This document shows, one piece after another, positions 24,370-34,074 of a stretch of 64,000 bases of DNA (its first letter is position 1; each line of letters opens with the position of its first letter). The stretch comes from Muribaculaceae bacterium (GTDB lineage: Bacteria > Bacteroidota > Bacteroidia > Bacteroidales > Muribaculaceae), in contig JAFQSX010000012.1 in NCBI GenBank assembly GCA_017409345.1, positions 1 to 64,000 of the forward strand, written 5' to 3'. Position numbers and translations under genes: made by a program. Under the pieces are notes generated by a model. That model saw nothing but the letters and a program-made list of their open reading frames with translations, had not been told where the DNA came from and ran no database searches.

Positions 24370-27300
24370 TTAATCAGTACTTTCAGCATTAAAGTATTCG
24401 TCAAATGCTTGTTTTAGTTTATTGGTATCTATACCAAGATTGCCAAAGAATGCAATTATATGTTTGTCAACTTCGTCAGGTTTGTAGTTAAGCATGAGAT
24501 AATACTCGGTCATTGGGTTGATAAATGAGTGGATTGTAACCATCGGATTATCAAGTTTGTATAAACGATAACGAAGAGATAGAACATCTTCAATAGTGGT
24601 GCCAAGTTCATTAAGTTTCTTATCTATGTCACCACCGGCTTGTTGATATAAAGTGATGAAATGAGGAAGAGCGACATTTGACACATATTTTTCGCTATAA
24701 GCAATCGAATTGAGTTGCCAATCATTAAGATTAATCAAGTAGGGTATAAACTTGGTGTAACGATTCAAGCCGTCGTTGGCAAGTGCGAGAGCGCGTTCTT
24801 TGTCGTCATTATTGCCGGTTTCTTCGTATAATTTTATATAGAGTTCGGCAACATCTATGCCTGAGTAGTTTTCGTAAGGCATCACACTTGCAGGAAGTTT
24901 TTCTTCCATGAGGTTAAGCACTTTACGTGCTTTGTCGAAGTATTCTTTTCCCGCATTATTGATTGAGTCATATTCTTGAGCAATAATACCATTTAAGTAT
25001 AATTCTTCGGCAAGAGTACTCATGGTGTTGCGAGTGGTAGAAACCATGCGACGCACTGTTTCATCGAGATATAAGTCTTTACCTTGGTCAAGACCACCCC
25101 AACGATACTTATTCATTACCACGTCATACATTTTGTCAACATTCACGCCATGGCTGCCATTTCGACCTGCTTTCACCGGAGTAACTTGGTAGGCCATACC
25201 TGTTTGTTGTAGATATGGAGTGAGTCCTAAATGATATGAATTGGGTACGGTGACAGCATAATAGATGGGACGAGTCCAACCATTTTCTGCGCTTTTAGCA
25301 ATCATGTCAAGAGTAAGTATCTTATTGAGCATTAGTCCTGCTTCTCCCGAACTTTGAGCATGTCGAGCCACTTCGATAAATAGAGTGTCAACAATCTCTT
25401 CGCGTTGTGATTCGGGAACGATACCTGATTTGATTACTTTGTCGGCATCAATAGGAATATAAACAGTTGCAGCATTAAATATATCTATATCGTATTGAGG
25501 TAAATAAGATTCTTTACTATAAGCAAATTGCAATGCTTCTTTGGCCGAACTTAACTCTTTTTGAGGTAAGATATATCGATATTGCAAATTGTCATTACCA
25601 TATACTTGAGGCGTAGCATACATTTCAATAGCGGGAGCATCATAGTAGGGGTGTTGCATTTGAGATGCATACCAGTCGGTTGTGAGGTAAGACATATTTA
25701 CCACTTTCACATCGGTGCGATATCCTTCTACTTCTTGAGCATACCACAATGGGAAAGTGTCGTTGTCACCATTTACATATATGATACCGTTTTTGTCCAC
25801 ACTAGAGAGGTAATTCATACCGAAGTCACGCGCTGTATATCGTCCGGAACGATCGTGGTCGTCCCATGTTTGTGACACCATTTGAAGAGGAACGATAATT
25901 CCCACAATAGCGGCCACAATAGCGATGGCAAGTGATTTTTTATCTTCGGGTTGAGCCTCAATGGCAGTGTTTTTTTGATTTTTAGGTGCTTTTTTAGCAA
26001 ACAATGATTTTATACCTTGCCAAATACCTGGAACGGCAAGACCAATCCATATTGCAAAGGCATAGAACGAACCGGCAAAGGCATAGTCGCGTTCACGAGG
26101 TTGGTTAGGAGTTTGGTTAAGGTATAGAACGATTGCAATACCTGTCATGAAGAATAAGAAGAATATTACCCAGAATTGTTCGATACCACGTTTAGAAGTG
26201 AATGCTTGCCATAGCAACCCTATAATACCCATCAACAAAGGTAATAAATAGAATACGTTGTGACCTTTATTTCCTGTTCCGTATTCTTCGGGAAGAAGCG
26301 ATTGGTCTCCAAGACGAGCATTGTCAATAAATGGTATGCCTGAAATCCAGTTACCTTGAGTAACCTCACCATTGCCTTGAATGTCGTTCTGACGACCGGC
26401 AAAGTTCCACATGAAGTAACGCCAATACATGTGATTGAGTTGGTAGTTCATGAAGTATTTGAGGTTGTCGGTAAATGAAGGCATAGCCACCTCTTTAGCC
26501 ACCATTCCTCGCTCGTTAGAGTCATACATATTTACAATCTTGCGAGTGGCATTATTGGCATCATAACTAATCCAATCTTTATATGCTCTCACATGGTTTC
26601 CATCGGTGCTATAAATGCGAGGGAATAGCATTTTAAATTCGGGAATTTCTTCATATTCGGTTTTTTGCCCTGTTACGACATATTGGTCGGGTTGGTCGGG
26701 AGAAGTTTTTACCACTTTACCATAAGTAGAGCGACCGGTAGTGGTAACAGCCGATCCATCGGCCGAGCGTAAAATAGCCGAAGCCGGCACATATTTAACA
26801 CCCGCTTCCCCTGTAGATGGATCTTGTTGATATGTCACAAATTCACCGAAAACAGCACCATGGAACAATGGGCGTTGGCCATATTGCTCACGGTTGAGGT
26901 ATGATGAAAGTGCAAACACGTTGTCGGGCGCATTTTGATTCATTGGAGGGTTGGCATTGGCACGGATAAGCAACAATGCATAAGAAGAGTATCCAATGAA
27001 GATTACAAAAATGCCGGTGATAATGATATTGAGAATGCGAATGGGTAGTTTTGTGGTAAAAATGAAATAAAGCACAAGACCAACCATAAACAACACTGGA
27101 ATGATAAAACTTTCACCAATAAATGGCATTCCCGAAAGAAGAATAGCCAAGCATATTGAAAGTTTGATGCTTGTATCTGATTTTTGGCGATAAAGTTCGT
27201 AGATGGCCCAAACAAATGCTGCTACAAGGACTATAGCATATATGAGAGTTCCGGTGTTGTAACTCATTCCACAACTATTCACAAAGAATAATTCAAAATA

Positions 27301-28041
27301 TTGAGCCATTTCCACAAAGCCCGGAACCAATCCATAAAGAACTAACCCAACTACCACACATGAAACACCAAGTGCAATCAATGAGCCTTTCACGTTAGTG
27401 CTTTTAAACTTGCGATAGTAAATAACCAATCCTATTGCAGGGATACACAAGAGGTTGAGTAGGTGAACGGCGATAGAAATACCTATCACATAGGCTATGA
27501 GAATGAGATATCGGTCGCTAGTGGGGTCATCAGCGCGATTTTCCCATTTTAAAATGAGCCAGAACACTAGGGCAGTACAGAATGATGAGAATGCATATAC
27601 CTCGCCTTCAACAGCCGAGAACCAGAATGTGTCGCTCCAAGTGTAGGCCAATGCGCCACATAATCCTGCACCGAAAATCACAATCATTTTAGTAAGAGAT
27701 ACTTCGGTGGCATCATCTTTAACCACCAAGCGACGCACAAGATGTGTAATGGTCCAGAATAATAACAAAATCGTTCCGGCACTTAATAACGCCGACATGG
27801 CATTGACCATGAGGGCTGCCAATGACATGTCACCACCTGCAAAGTTGATAAAGAAACGTGCGGTGAGCATCCATATAGGGTTGCCGGGTGGGTGTCCCAC
27901 TTCGAGTTTCGCACCTTGTGAAATAAATTCGGGGCAGTCCCAAAAACTAGCCGTAGGCTCAAGGGTGAGCAGATAGGTTACCGCTGCGATGACAAAACAT
28001 AGCCACCCAAGCGAGTTGTTAATGATATTATACTTTTTCAT
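24370..28041 (-). CDS. DUF2723 giant membrane protein
   Basis: 1223 aa. The N-terminal ~340 residues contain a dozen or so hydrophobic helices, starting with a membrane span followed by the acidic motif TLEPTASFWDCPEFISQGAKL, which resembles GT-C-type glycosyltransferases that use an Asp/Glu in the first outer loop. Another cluster of helices lies at ~600-760, and the C-terminal ~400 residues are soluble and TPR-like. The family is near-universal and single-copy in Bacteroidetes. Role is probably transfer of a sugar to lipid or protein; this is inference from fold. First gene of the operon with the deacetylase and queG. Confidence 0.9.
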   Translation of the reverse strand: MKKYNIINNSLGWLCFVIAAVTYLLTLEPTASFWDCPEFISQGAKLEVGHPPGNPIWMLTARFFINFAGGDMSLAALMVNAMSALLSAGTILLLFWTITHLVRRLVVKDDATEVSLTKMIVIFGAGLCGALAYTWSDTFWFSAVEGEVYAFSSFCTALVFWLILKWENRADDPTSDRYLILIAYVIGISIAVHLLNLLCIPAIGLVIYYRKFKSTNVKGSLIALGVSCVVVGLVLYGLVPGFVEMAQYFELFFVNSCGMSYNTGTLIYAIVLVAAFVWAIYELYRQKSDTSIKLSICLAILLSGMPFIGESFIIPVLFMVGLVLYFIFTTKLPIRILNIIITGIFVIFIGYSSYALLLIRANANPPMNQNAPDNVFALSSYLNREQYGQRPLFHGAVFGEFVTYQQDPSTGEAGVKYVPASAILRSADGSAVTTTGRSTYGKVVKTSPDQPDQYVVTGQKTEYEEIPEFKMLFPRIYSTDGNHVRAYKDWISYDANNATRKIVNMYDSNERGMVAKEVAMPSFTDNLKYFMNYQLNHMYWRYFMWNFAGRQNDIQGNGEVTQGNWISGIPFIDNARLGDQSLLPEEYGTGNKGHNVFYLLPLLMGIIGLLWQAFTSKRGIEQFWVIFFLFFMTGIAIVLYLNQTPNQPRERDYAFAGSFYAFAIWIGLAVPGIWQGIKSLFAKKAPKNQKNTAIEAQPEDKKSLAIAIVAAIVGIIVPLQMVSQTWDDHDRSGRYTARDFGMNYLSSVDKNGIIYVNGDNDTFPLWYAQEVEGYRTDVKVVNMSYLTTDWYASQMQHPYYDAPAIEMYATPQVYGNDNLQYRYILPQKELSSAKEALQFAYSKESYLPQYDIDIFNAATVYIPIDADKVIKSGIVPESQREEIVDTLFIEVARHAQSSGEAGLMLNKILTLDMIAKSAENGWTRPIYYAVTVPNSYHLGLTPYLQQTGMAYQVTPVKAGRNGSHGVNVDKMYDVVMNKYRWGGLDQGKDLYLDETVRRMVSTTRNTMSTLAEELYLNGIIAQEYDSINNAGKEYFDKARKVLNLMEEKLPASVMPYENYSGIDVAELYIKLYEETGNNDDKERALALANDGLNRYTKFIPYLINLNDWQLNSIAYSEKYVSNVALPHFITLYQQAGGDIDKKLNELGTTIEDVLSLRYRLYKLDNPMVTIHSFINPMTEYYLMLNYKPDEVDKHIIAFFGNLGIDTNKLKQAFDEYFNAESTD

Positions 28042-28097
28042 TGTAAAATTGATTATTCTATTGCATCATGGCACAATAATGCCAATATATCAATTTG

Positions 28098-28105
28098 CAA
28101 AGATA
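28098..28105 (-). promoter_or_regulatory. -7 promoter box for the DUF2723 operon
   Basis: Minus-strand TATCTTTG, giving a leader near 50 bases. The neighbouring string GCAAAGATAATATAAAGAAT is identical at the cysE promoter (42536-42555), and both are abutted by the same repeat block. Confidence 0.65.
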
Positions 28106-28111
28106 ATATAA

Positions 28112-28590
28112 AGAATTGAGAGTTGGGAGTTGAGAGTTGAGAATTTGGGTGTAATTGCAAAAATTAAACAAAGTTTAAGTGTTTATAATGCAGAGGCAAT
28201 CGAGAGAGGGCTAATGGGACATCTGGGACTACTGAGACAACTAGGAGCCAATGCTGGCAAATTTCCTTAATAGGACACGGCACGCCGTGTCCCTACAAAA
28301 AACACTCCGCACTCCGCATTAATTTAACCACCTCCCCCCTTCGGGGTACTCCTCCTATTTTTCTGCGAAAAACAAGAGGAGAGTTGTGGCTGACGCGTGA
28401 AAATTATGCATTATGCATTATGAATTAAATTTAACCACCTCCCGGCTTTACCGTACTGACTATGTCTTCATTGGGTTGCACTCGGCAATAATCAAGTAAA
28501 GACCACCTCCCGGCTTTGCCGTACTCCTCCTAAAAATTACTTTGTAATTTTCAAGAGGAGGGTTGTGGCTCTTATTGGCACTATTGTTCC
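28112..28590. repeat. Composite intergenic repeat block, copy 1
   Basis: No gene in 28106-28594. A 139-bp core (28172-28310) is repeated at 42802-42940 with three mismatches and no indels; it includes a 20-bp palindrome GGACACGGC..GCCGTGTCC (28273-28292). Flanking units of the form ACCACCTCCC-hairpin-ACTCCTCC...AAGAGGAGRGTTG occur at 28328-28385 and 28502-28568, with a truncated one at 28436. The block starts with GAGTTGRGAGTTGAG micro-repeats. Probably a dispersed non-coding repeat family. Confidence 0.7.
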
Positions 28591-28594
28591 TTTG

Positions 28595-29410
28595 TTATTT
28601 GAAGCGCCAAGTGATTGTTCCGCGTTGTTCTTTGGTTTCGGTTTTAGAGACTGAGAAAGAGCATTTAAGGGATGCTTGTTCGCAACGAGAGCGAGTGGCA
28701 GCATCGGCATAGGCCGGTCCTGAACCACCTGTTACCTTGGCAGAGGTAACTTTGCCTTGAGGATTAACGCTCACCGACACAATGATAGATCCCGATTTGG
28801 TGCTTGAGGTCTTTACCCAATGAGCAAGGGTGCGTCCACCGAGGTTTGCTCCCGGAGCACCGGAAGTGCTTCCTGTTTCGCTGTTTCCATCGGCTTGACC
28901 GTTTTTGCCTTTACCACCTTCGGCTGTGCCTTTGCCTTTACCGGCAAATTGATTTTTTATCTGATCTTGAATTTTTTGTTGCTGTTCTTTTTCAATTCGA
29001 GCCTTTTCGGCTGCAGCGGCAAGTTCTTCTTCAGAGGGTCCCTGTTTGGGTGTTTCCACCGGCTTTTTTTCTACTTTCATGGGTGACTCTTTAGGAGTTG
29101 AAACAACTTGAGCCGGTTCACCTTTAGAGCCTGCATTATTTAGGTCGTCGGATTCAGGAGCATCTGTTTCATCGGCGGCAGGGGCAGGCTGTTGTTGATC
29201 GTTCTGAGTTTGAGGCTGATCAATATCGCCAAGCATCACATATTCGCCACCAAAAAGTATTTCACTTGAATCGACCGGAGGCCATTGGGCGTTTAGATCG
29301 TGTTGAGGCGAATGCTCGATGACAAAACAAAGTGATATCACGAGTATTAACACGTGAATAACGATAGTGCCGGCGATGGCGATGATGCGAGTCTTTTTGT
29401 TTGATTCCAT
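28595..29410 (-). CDS. TonB-like energy transducer
   Basis: 271 aa. Cytoplasmic tip, one N-terminal transmembrane helix (~9-30, IIAIAGTIVIHVLILVISLCF), then a long periplasmic Pro/Gln/Glu/Lys spacer with a Gly-rich patch (~160-200), and a C-terminal ~80-residue TonB/TolA-like domain (SGSIIVSVSVNPQGKVTSAKVTGG to ITWRFK). It is last in the pdxJ-exbB-exbD-tonB operon, 12 bases after exbD. It would couple proton motive force from ExbBD to outer-membrane receptors or to TolA-like envelope work; which of the two cannot be told. Confidence 0.88.
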   Translation of the reverse strand: MESNKKTRIIAIAGTIVIHVLILVISLCFVIEHSPQHDLNAQWPPVDSSEILFGGEYVMLGDIDQPQTQNDQQQPAPAADETDAPESDDLNNAGSKGEPAQVVSTPKESPMKVEKKPVETPKQGPSEEELAAAAEKARIEKEQQQKIQDQIKNQFAGKGKGTAEGGKGKNGQADGNSETGSTSGAPGANLGGRTLAHWVKTSSTKSGSIIVSVSVNPQGKVTSAKVTGGSGPAYADAATRSRCEQASLKCSFSVSKTETKEQRGTITWRFK

Positions 29411-29422
29411 CGCTATGGCAAA

Positions 29423-29884
29423 TTATTGAGGTTGAGTAGATGATAATTGTTGAGAGGCATCGGGAGTAGCCGAAGTGGGAGCCGGTTTAGTGGCAAGTAC
29501 CATCTTGAGGTTGTTTTGCGCGGCAAGGTTGAGGATTTCAACAACTTTACCATAGGGAACTTCTTCATCGGCATATAGAGCGATGAAACTTTCGGGTGCT
29601 TGCACCTGAACGGTCACAAGGTAGGTCACAAGGTTGTCAAGATGTATGGCTTGAGGCTCCTCTTTGTCGTGTGACACAAATAGTTGCATCTCTTTGTCGA
29701 GATACACTCGAGTGCCGGGCTTAATGGCGGTCTGCTCCGAACTTTGAGGGAGGTTTACTTCAAGAGCAGTGGGGAACACAAATGTAGAAGTAACCATAAA
29801 GAATACGAGCAGAAGGAATATAACATCGGTCATCGATGCCATGGAGAAGTTAGCCGATATTTCGTGTTGTCGTTTAAGTGCCAT
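29423..29884 (-). CDS. exbD: ExbD/TolR-family protein
   Basis: 153 aa. Short cytoplasmic start, one transmembrane helix with the conserved Asp (SMTDVIFLLLVFFMVTSTFVF, Asp at ~20), and a periplasmic ExbD/TolR domain (VPYGKVVEILNLAAQNNLKMVLATKP). Works with ExbB as the proton-driven motor for the TonB-like protein encoded 12 bases downstream. The start is 2 bases from the exbB stop. A short Ser/Thr/Gln tail follows the domain. Confidence 0.92.
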   Translation of the reverse strand: MALKRQHEISANFSMASMTDVIFLLLVFFMVTSTFVFPTALEVNLPQSSEQTAIKPGTRVYLDKEMQLFVSHDKEEPQAIHLDNLVTYLVTVQVQAPESFIALYADEEVPYGKVVEILNLAAQNNLKMVLATKPAPTSATPDASQQLSSTQPQ

Positions 29885-29886
29885 AA

Positions 29887-30627
29887 TTATTCTTCGTTAG
29901 GCTCGTTTATGAGGTCCATGAATTCCATAGTGCGTGCTTCAAGTTGGTTCATAACCGAGTTGATGCGAGCCACTAGGTAGTTGTAGGCAAAAAGGGCAAT
30001 AATACCAACAATGAGCCCGGCAACAGTAGTAACCAAAGCGGTGTATATGCCTCCGGCGAAGTCGCCAATAGAAGCCGCATTACCCGAATTGGCAATGCTG
30101 AAGAATGCGTCAACCATCCCTATCACAGTACCCAAGAATCCAAGCATGGGAGCGCCTGCGGCAGTAGTAGCGAGCCAAGGTAATCCTTTTCCGAGGTTGG
30201 CAATCTCAATGTTACCAACATTTTCGATAGCAACTAGAATGTCGTTGGCAGGGCGACCTATGCGAGTGAGCCCTTTGGCAATGAGTCGAGCCACCGGTGA
30301 AGGATTGGCTTTGCAAAGGTTTTGAGCACTTTCGATTTCTCCGTCATGAACATAGTCTTTGATGCGATTCATGAAAGAAGGGTCATATTTAGTCGCTTTA
30401 TGAATAGTAATAGCACGTTCGATAAAAATGTATAATGCTAGAATAGAGAGCAATGCAAGAGGAATCATGATAAAACCACCTTCAAGGCAAAGTTCCCAAA
30501 TAGAAAGATTGGTAGTCATGGTTGTACCGGCTGTTTCAGCAGCGGCGTTTGTAGCAGTAGTGTCAATAATCGTAGCAACAGAGTCGGCTATTACGTTTTG
30601 AGCCGGAATTGAATTAAGAAGAACCAT
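29887..30627 (-). CDS. exbB: ExbB/TolQ/MotA-family proton channel
   Basis: 246 aa. An N-terminal extension (~1-45) that is partly hydrophobic, then three helices typical of ExbB: ~50-72 (GGFIMIPLALLSILALYIFIE), ~150-175 (WLATTAAGAPMLGFLGTVIGMV) and ~195-220 (IYTALVTTVAGLIVGIIALFA). The GFLGTVIGM and ALVTTVAGL motifs are the family signature. It forms the inner-membrane proton channel with ExbD. It follows pdxJ by 37 bases in the operon. Confidence 0.93.
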   Translation of the reverse strand: MVLLNSIPAQNVIADSVATIIDTTATNAAAETAGTTMTTNLSIWELCLEGGFIMIPLALLSILALYIFIERAITIHKATKYDPSFMNRIKDYVHDGEIESAQNLCKANPSPVARLIAKGLTRIGRPANDILVAIENVGNIEIANLGKGLPWLATTAAGAPMLGFLGTVIGMVDAFFSIANSGNAASIGDFAGGIYTALVTTVAGLIVGIIALFAYNYLVARINSVMNQLEARTMEFMDLINEPNEE

Positions 30628-30664
30628 AAGGCAAAAAAAGTTTTATTTATGTTAGTTTAGAAGG

Positions 30665-31378
30665 TTATTTAAGACATTTTTTGTATCGAGCAATTGTTTC
30701 GCTCAATCCCAAGTATAAAGCATCGGAAATGAGAGAATGCCCTATTGATACCTCGTTGAGATAGGGAACTTGCTTGTGAAAGTATTCAAGATTTTCGAGG
30801 CTCAGATCGTGTCCTGCATTAACACCAAGCCCAACTTTGTGAGCGGCTTGGCTCGCCAATATGTAAGGAGCCACTGCTGCTTCAGGGTCTTTGGCATAAT
30901 TGTCGGCATAGGGTTTGGTGAAAAGTTCAACGCGGTCGGCCCCAGTTTTAGCCGCCATCTTGATATTGTCAATATCAGTGTCAACAAATATTGAAGATCT
31001 AATTCCGGCATCGCGAAGGGCGTCAACGATTGATGTGAGGAATTCCATATTAGGCTCTATATTCCACCCGGCAGAAGAAGTGAGAGCGTCGGGAGCATCG
31101 GGAACAAGAGTGACTTGCTCGGGCTTAACTTTAAGCACAAGGTCCATGAACTCGGGAGAGGGATATCCCTCGATGTTGAATTCGGTTTTCACCAAAGGGC
31201 GAAGTTTAAAAACATCGTCATATTTGATGTGTCGTTCATCGGGGCGAGGGTGCACAGTGATGCCATTGGCACCAAACGCTTCGCAATCAACGGCAACTTG
31301 TTGAACATTTGGTTGATTTTCGCCACGAGCATTACGCAAGGTGGCAATTTTGTTGATATTAACGCTTAAATTTGTCAT
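30665..31378 (-). CDS. pdxJ: Pyridoxine 5'-phosphate synthase PdxJ
   Basis: 237 aa, the normal length. It begins [18 protein letters not shown] and carries the family motifs [21 protein letters not shown], and [11 protein letters not shown] near the end. It condenses 1-deoxyxylulose 5-phosphate with 3-amino-2-oxopropyl phosphate in de novo vitamin B6 synthesis; pdxB, an earlier pathway step, is also in this window (36762). It is first in the operon with exbB, exbD and tonB, an arrangement I know from other Bacteroidales. Divergent from the gene at 31507. Confidence 0.96.
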   Translation of the reverse strand: MTNLSVNINKIATLRNARGENQPNVQQVAVDCEAFGANGITVHPRPDERHIKYDDVFKLRPLVKTEFNIEGYPSPEFMDLVLKVKPEQVTLVPDAPDALTSSAGWNIEPNMEFLTSIVDALRDAGIRSSIFVDTDIDNIKMAAKTGADRVELFTKPYADNYAKDPEAAVAPYILASQAAHKVGLGVNAGHDLSLENLEYFHKQVPYLNEVSIGHSLISDALYLGLSETIARYKKCLK

Positions 31379-31448
31379 TTTTTGTTATAAAAATCCTTTT
31401 GACGAGTTAACTTGTTGAATAATTGATTACGATATAAATAATTATTCG

Positions 31449-31479
31449 TAAATTTGTCAAGATTTAGACTACAAAAATA
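31449..31479. promoter_or_regulatory. Divergent -7 promoter boxes between pdxJ and the ACT-like gene
   Basis: Plus-strand TAAATTTG at 31449-31456 faces the gene at 31507. Minus-strand TATTTTTG at 31472-31479 faces pdxJ. The two start regions overlap, so the transcripts may interfere. Confidence 0.55.
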
Positions 31480-31506
31480 GTTAGAAATAATAAAATAGCG
31501 AAAGAT

Positions 31507-31902
31507 TTGAGCGCAAAAGATAACATATTAACTCAAATTGACACCCTTGAAGGTGATTTAAGGTCAAAATCAAGTGAAAAACTTGCACGATTGTTCCCAT
31601 TTGTCGGAGATGCGTGTCGTTTGACTATGGTATGCCGCAAGGATGATTATGCTGCTTCAATCGTGTCGCGAGCAGTAGAAGATTGTGATGCTCACCTGTT
31701 AAATCTCAATGTAACCGACCAAGTTACCGAAGATGGAGGTATGGTCGTGGATTTGCGAGTAGGAGTCAATAATGGCGAGAGTGTGGCTCGAAGTCTTGCT
31801 CGATATGGATATGAAGTGATAAATATAGAGAATGAGTCGGGAGTCGATGCCGAAACAATGCGTCGACGCATCGATGAATTAATGCATTATATTGAATTAT
31901 AA
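31507..31902 (+). CDS. ACT-like protein, CBS-less version of a Bacteroidales CBS-domain protein
   Basis: 131 aa starting at a TTG codon (31507); no ATG lies in frame between the upstream TAG at 31465 and this point. The C-terminal part (ESVARSLARYGYEVINIE, RRRIDELMHYIEL) resembles the tail of a ~220-aa CBS-domain protein that, as I recall, sits beside nadK and pdxJ in Bacteroides. Here the tandem CBS half is absent, and only 128 bases separate the gene from pdxJ, so there is no room for it. The remaining ~75 residues have an ACT-like beta-alpha-beta pattern. Function unknown; ligand-binding regulator is likely. Confidence 0.7.
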   Translation: MSAKDNILTQIDTLEGDLRSKSSEKLARLFPFVGDACRLTMVCRKDDYAASIVSRAVEDCDAHLLNLNVTDQVTEDGGMVVDLRVGVNNGESVARSLARYGYEVINIENESGVDAETMRRRIDELMHYIEL

Positions 31903-31928
31903 AATATTAACCACTCACATCAACTATA

Positions 31929-32801
31929 ATGAAAATCGCTATCTATGGCAATATGTATCAAGAAGATTATCTGAATCAACTTTCAGATTTTCTTGTTGCG
32001 CTATCGCATTCAGGCATAAAGGTTGAAATGGAATCAAAGTTTTATAACTATTTGTGCCGATTGCTCCCTCAAGAACCTCAAGTTGACGGAGTTATTGTGG
32101 GGACTGATTTTGAGGCCGATATGGCTATAAGTATAGGTGGTGATGGGACATTCCTTCGCACTGCACGTTGGGTGGGAGATAAACAGATACCTATCCTAGG
32201 GATAAATACCGGTCATCTTGGATATCTTGCAGATATAACTGTTGATGAAATGATTCCGGCAGTGGATGATTTGAAAAATGGGTTGTATAAGGTTGAAAAT
32301 CGCTCACTTATAGAAGTTACCAGCACTCGCAAAGAGGCGATTGTGGATTGGAACTATGCATTGAATGAAGTGGCTATCCTCAAGCAAGATACATCTTCAA
32401 TGATTGAAGTGGAAACAAAGGTAAATGAAATGGATCTGGCTACTTATAAGGGGGATGGATTGATTGTTTCAACACCTACGGGAAGTACGGGTTACAATCT
32501 GTCGGTGGGAGGTCCTATCGTAGAGCCGACTGCACCCAACTGGATAATATCGCCCATTGCTGCACATTCTCTTACGATGCGTCCACTTGTGGTGAGTGAT
32601 TCGCGAGAATTGACTATTACCACCACTTCGCGAGCTACCAACTATCGAGTGAGTCTTGATGGTCGCTCGGTTACATTACCTGTTGGCACTACTATCAAGT
32701 TGCGTAAGGCGTCATTTGAGGTGAAAGTGGTGCAGCGTCTTAAGCATAATTTTGGTTCTACACTTCGCAATAAATTGCTTTGGGGAGTAGATAAGCGATA
32801 A
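31929..32801 (+). CDS. nadK: NAD kinase
   Basis: 290 aa. The GGDGTFLRTAR motif (~72-82), DGLIVSTPTGSTGYNLSVGG and the C-terminal SLDGRSVTLPVGT segment define the ATP-NAD kinase family, which makes NADP+ in the cytoplasm. It starts 27 bases after the ACT-like gene and is followed within 6 bases by the metallopeptidase, so the three likely form an operon. Highly confident. Confidence 0.96.
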   Translation: MKIAIYGNMYQEDYLNQLSDFLVALSHSGIKVEMESKFYNYLCRLLPQEPQVDGVIVGTDFEADMAISIGGDGTFLRTARWVGDKQIPILGINTGHLGYLADITVDEMIPAVDDLKNGLYKVENRSLIEVTSTRKEAIVDWNYALNEVAILKQDTSSMIEVETKVNEMDLATYKGDGLIVSTPTGSTGYNLSVGGPIVEPTAPNWIISPIAAHSLTMRPLVVSDSRELTITTTSRATNYRVSLDGRSVTLPVGTTIKLRKASFEVKVVQRLKHNFGSTLRNKLLWGVDKR

Positions 32802-32806
32802 GATAG

Positions 32807-33517
32807 ATGATAGCAACCGGATATGAGTTTGAATACCCGGCATTGGGGATGGTGCGAGTAAACCCACGACGCAATTCTAATCGCATATCAGCGCGTTGGC
32901 GCGACGGAAAAGTCTATATAAATGTTCCATGGGGTATATCCGAATCGGAAATGATGAGGGCTCTCGCTACGTTTGAACCGCGATTGCTGTCGTCGCGTCC
33001 CGATATCCTTTACTATGATGGTCAATCGTTTGAACTCGATGGGGTTACGATAACGATAAGCCGACAATCCTATGCCCCCAATCAAATCATCACTCAAGCG
33101 CAATTGCCTCACTCGGTGATAGAGGTGGGGCGCAACTTCGATTTTAACAAACCCGACACGTCACGCACTATAAGCAATATGATGTGTCGCATTGCTCAAC
33201 GCATAGCGGCAGATATTCTCATTCCTCGAGCCCGCGAATTGGCTGCAGAGGTGAATCGTGTACCGGTGGGGTGGAGTATCTCAAACGGACATCGAGTGTT
33301 GGGGCGTTGCGATACCAACGGCGTTATTGCTCTCTCGTATATATTGGTTTTTCTCCCTCCACAATTGCGTGATTTCGTGATATATCACGAACTTGCACAT
33401 CTATCAGAAATGAATCACAGCCCTCGTTTTCATGAGCTTTGCAACCAATATTGTGGAGGCCGCGAAGCAGAACTAACTGCCATGCTCCGTGCCCATAAAT
33501 GGCAGGTGTATAGGTGA
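32807..33517 (+). CDS. YgjP-like (DUF45/M48-type) metallopeptidase domain protein
   Basis: 236 aa. The C-terminal zinc motif HELAHLSEMNHSPRFHELC (about residues 190-208) is HExxH plus a downstream His, as in the YgjP/SprT-like family. The central RVLGRCDTNGVIALSYILVFLPPQLRDFVIYHEL is characteristic. The N-terminal ~80 residues are a beta-rich DUF45 start. Cytosolic; physiological substrate unknown. It begins 5 bases after nadK. Confidence 0.88.
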   Translation: MIATGYEFEYPALGMVRVNPRRNSNRISARWRDGKVYINVPWGISESEMMRALATFEPRLLSSRPDILYYDGQSFELDGVTITISRQSYAPNQIITQAQLPHSVIEVGRNFDFNKPDTSRTISNMMCRIAQRIAADILIPRARELAAEVNRVPVGWSISNGHRVLGRCDTNGVIALSYILVFLPPQLRDFVIYHELAHLSEMNHSPRFHELCNQYCGGREAELTAMLRAHKWQVYR

Positions 33518-34074
33518 TTTATAATTCATAATGCATAATTAACTTGGGCAAGCCTCGGTGAGCCATTCGGGGCTCATAATGTATAATTCATAATTTTCAT
33601 GCGTCAGCCCCTTATGTTCATTTGGGTCTTCTGCCTAAAAATCATTCTTCTTGTGCTTCGCACGATGGTGGGTGAGGGTACTATTGACGTTTTTGGTTTA
33701 ACTTGATATATTCTTGGTTGAGAGCATCGTTATAATCAATTTTGAAATATTTGATGAATAGAGCTTCAATATTATCTATTTCGGAATGATTAATGTTGAA
33801 TAATAAGATGTTACAATTGCCGATATGTAGGATTTTATGTTCTCTGTTTGAAGTTTCAGCGACATGACGCAATGTTTCAAAATCAGCTCCACTTGTATCT
33901 TGGCTATATCGGTCATCGAGGAAGTCAAAAAAATAACCGATTAAGGTACAACAAAAAACTCTTGCCGAAGCAAGTCTATTTAAGAAATAGTGTTGCTATT
34001 TATTTGGATAGAAAATTAAATAGTATTTTTTTTGCAGACAAAAAGTGTGTAAATACACAGAAATTGTTTGCAGT
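33518..34074. other. Intergenic region with palindromic debris and a decayed frame
   Basis: 33518-33600 holds repeats of ATAATGCATAATT/TAATTCATAAT type, and 33653-33663 has the palindrome GTGCTTCGCAC also found at 42699 and 62112. The rest contains the decayed minus-strand frame listed separately and, close to 34021-34045, an AT-rich leader of the next gene. Confidence 0.4.
33681..33989 (-). pseudogene. Remnant of an unidentified protein gene
   Basis: The minus-strand frame is open from just below a TAG near 33992 to the stop at 33681 and reads like a real protein end (GADFETLRHVAETSNREHK, NINHSEIDNIEALFIKYF). Its only ATG gives 63 aa (33681-33872), in mid-domain, and upstream codons lack a good start. 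I take it as a 5'-truncated gene. No family recognised. It runs against the ATPase gene at 34075. Confidence 0.3.
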
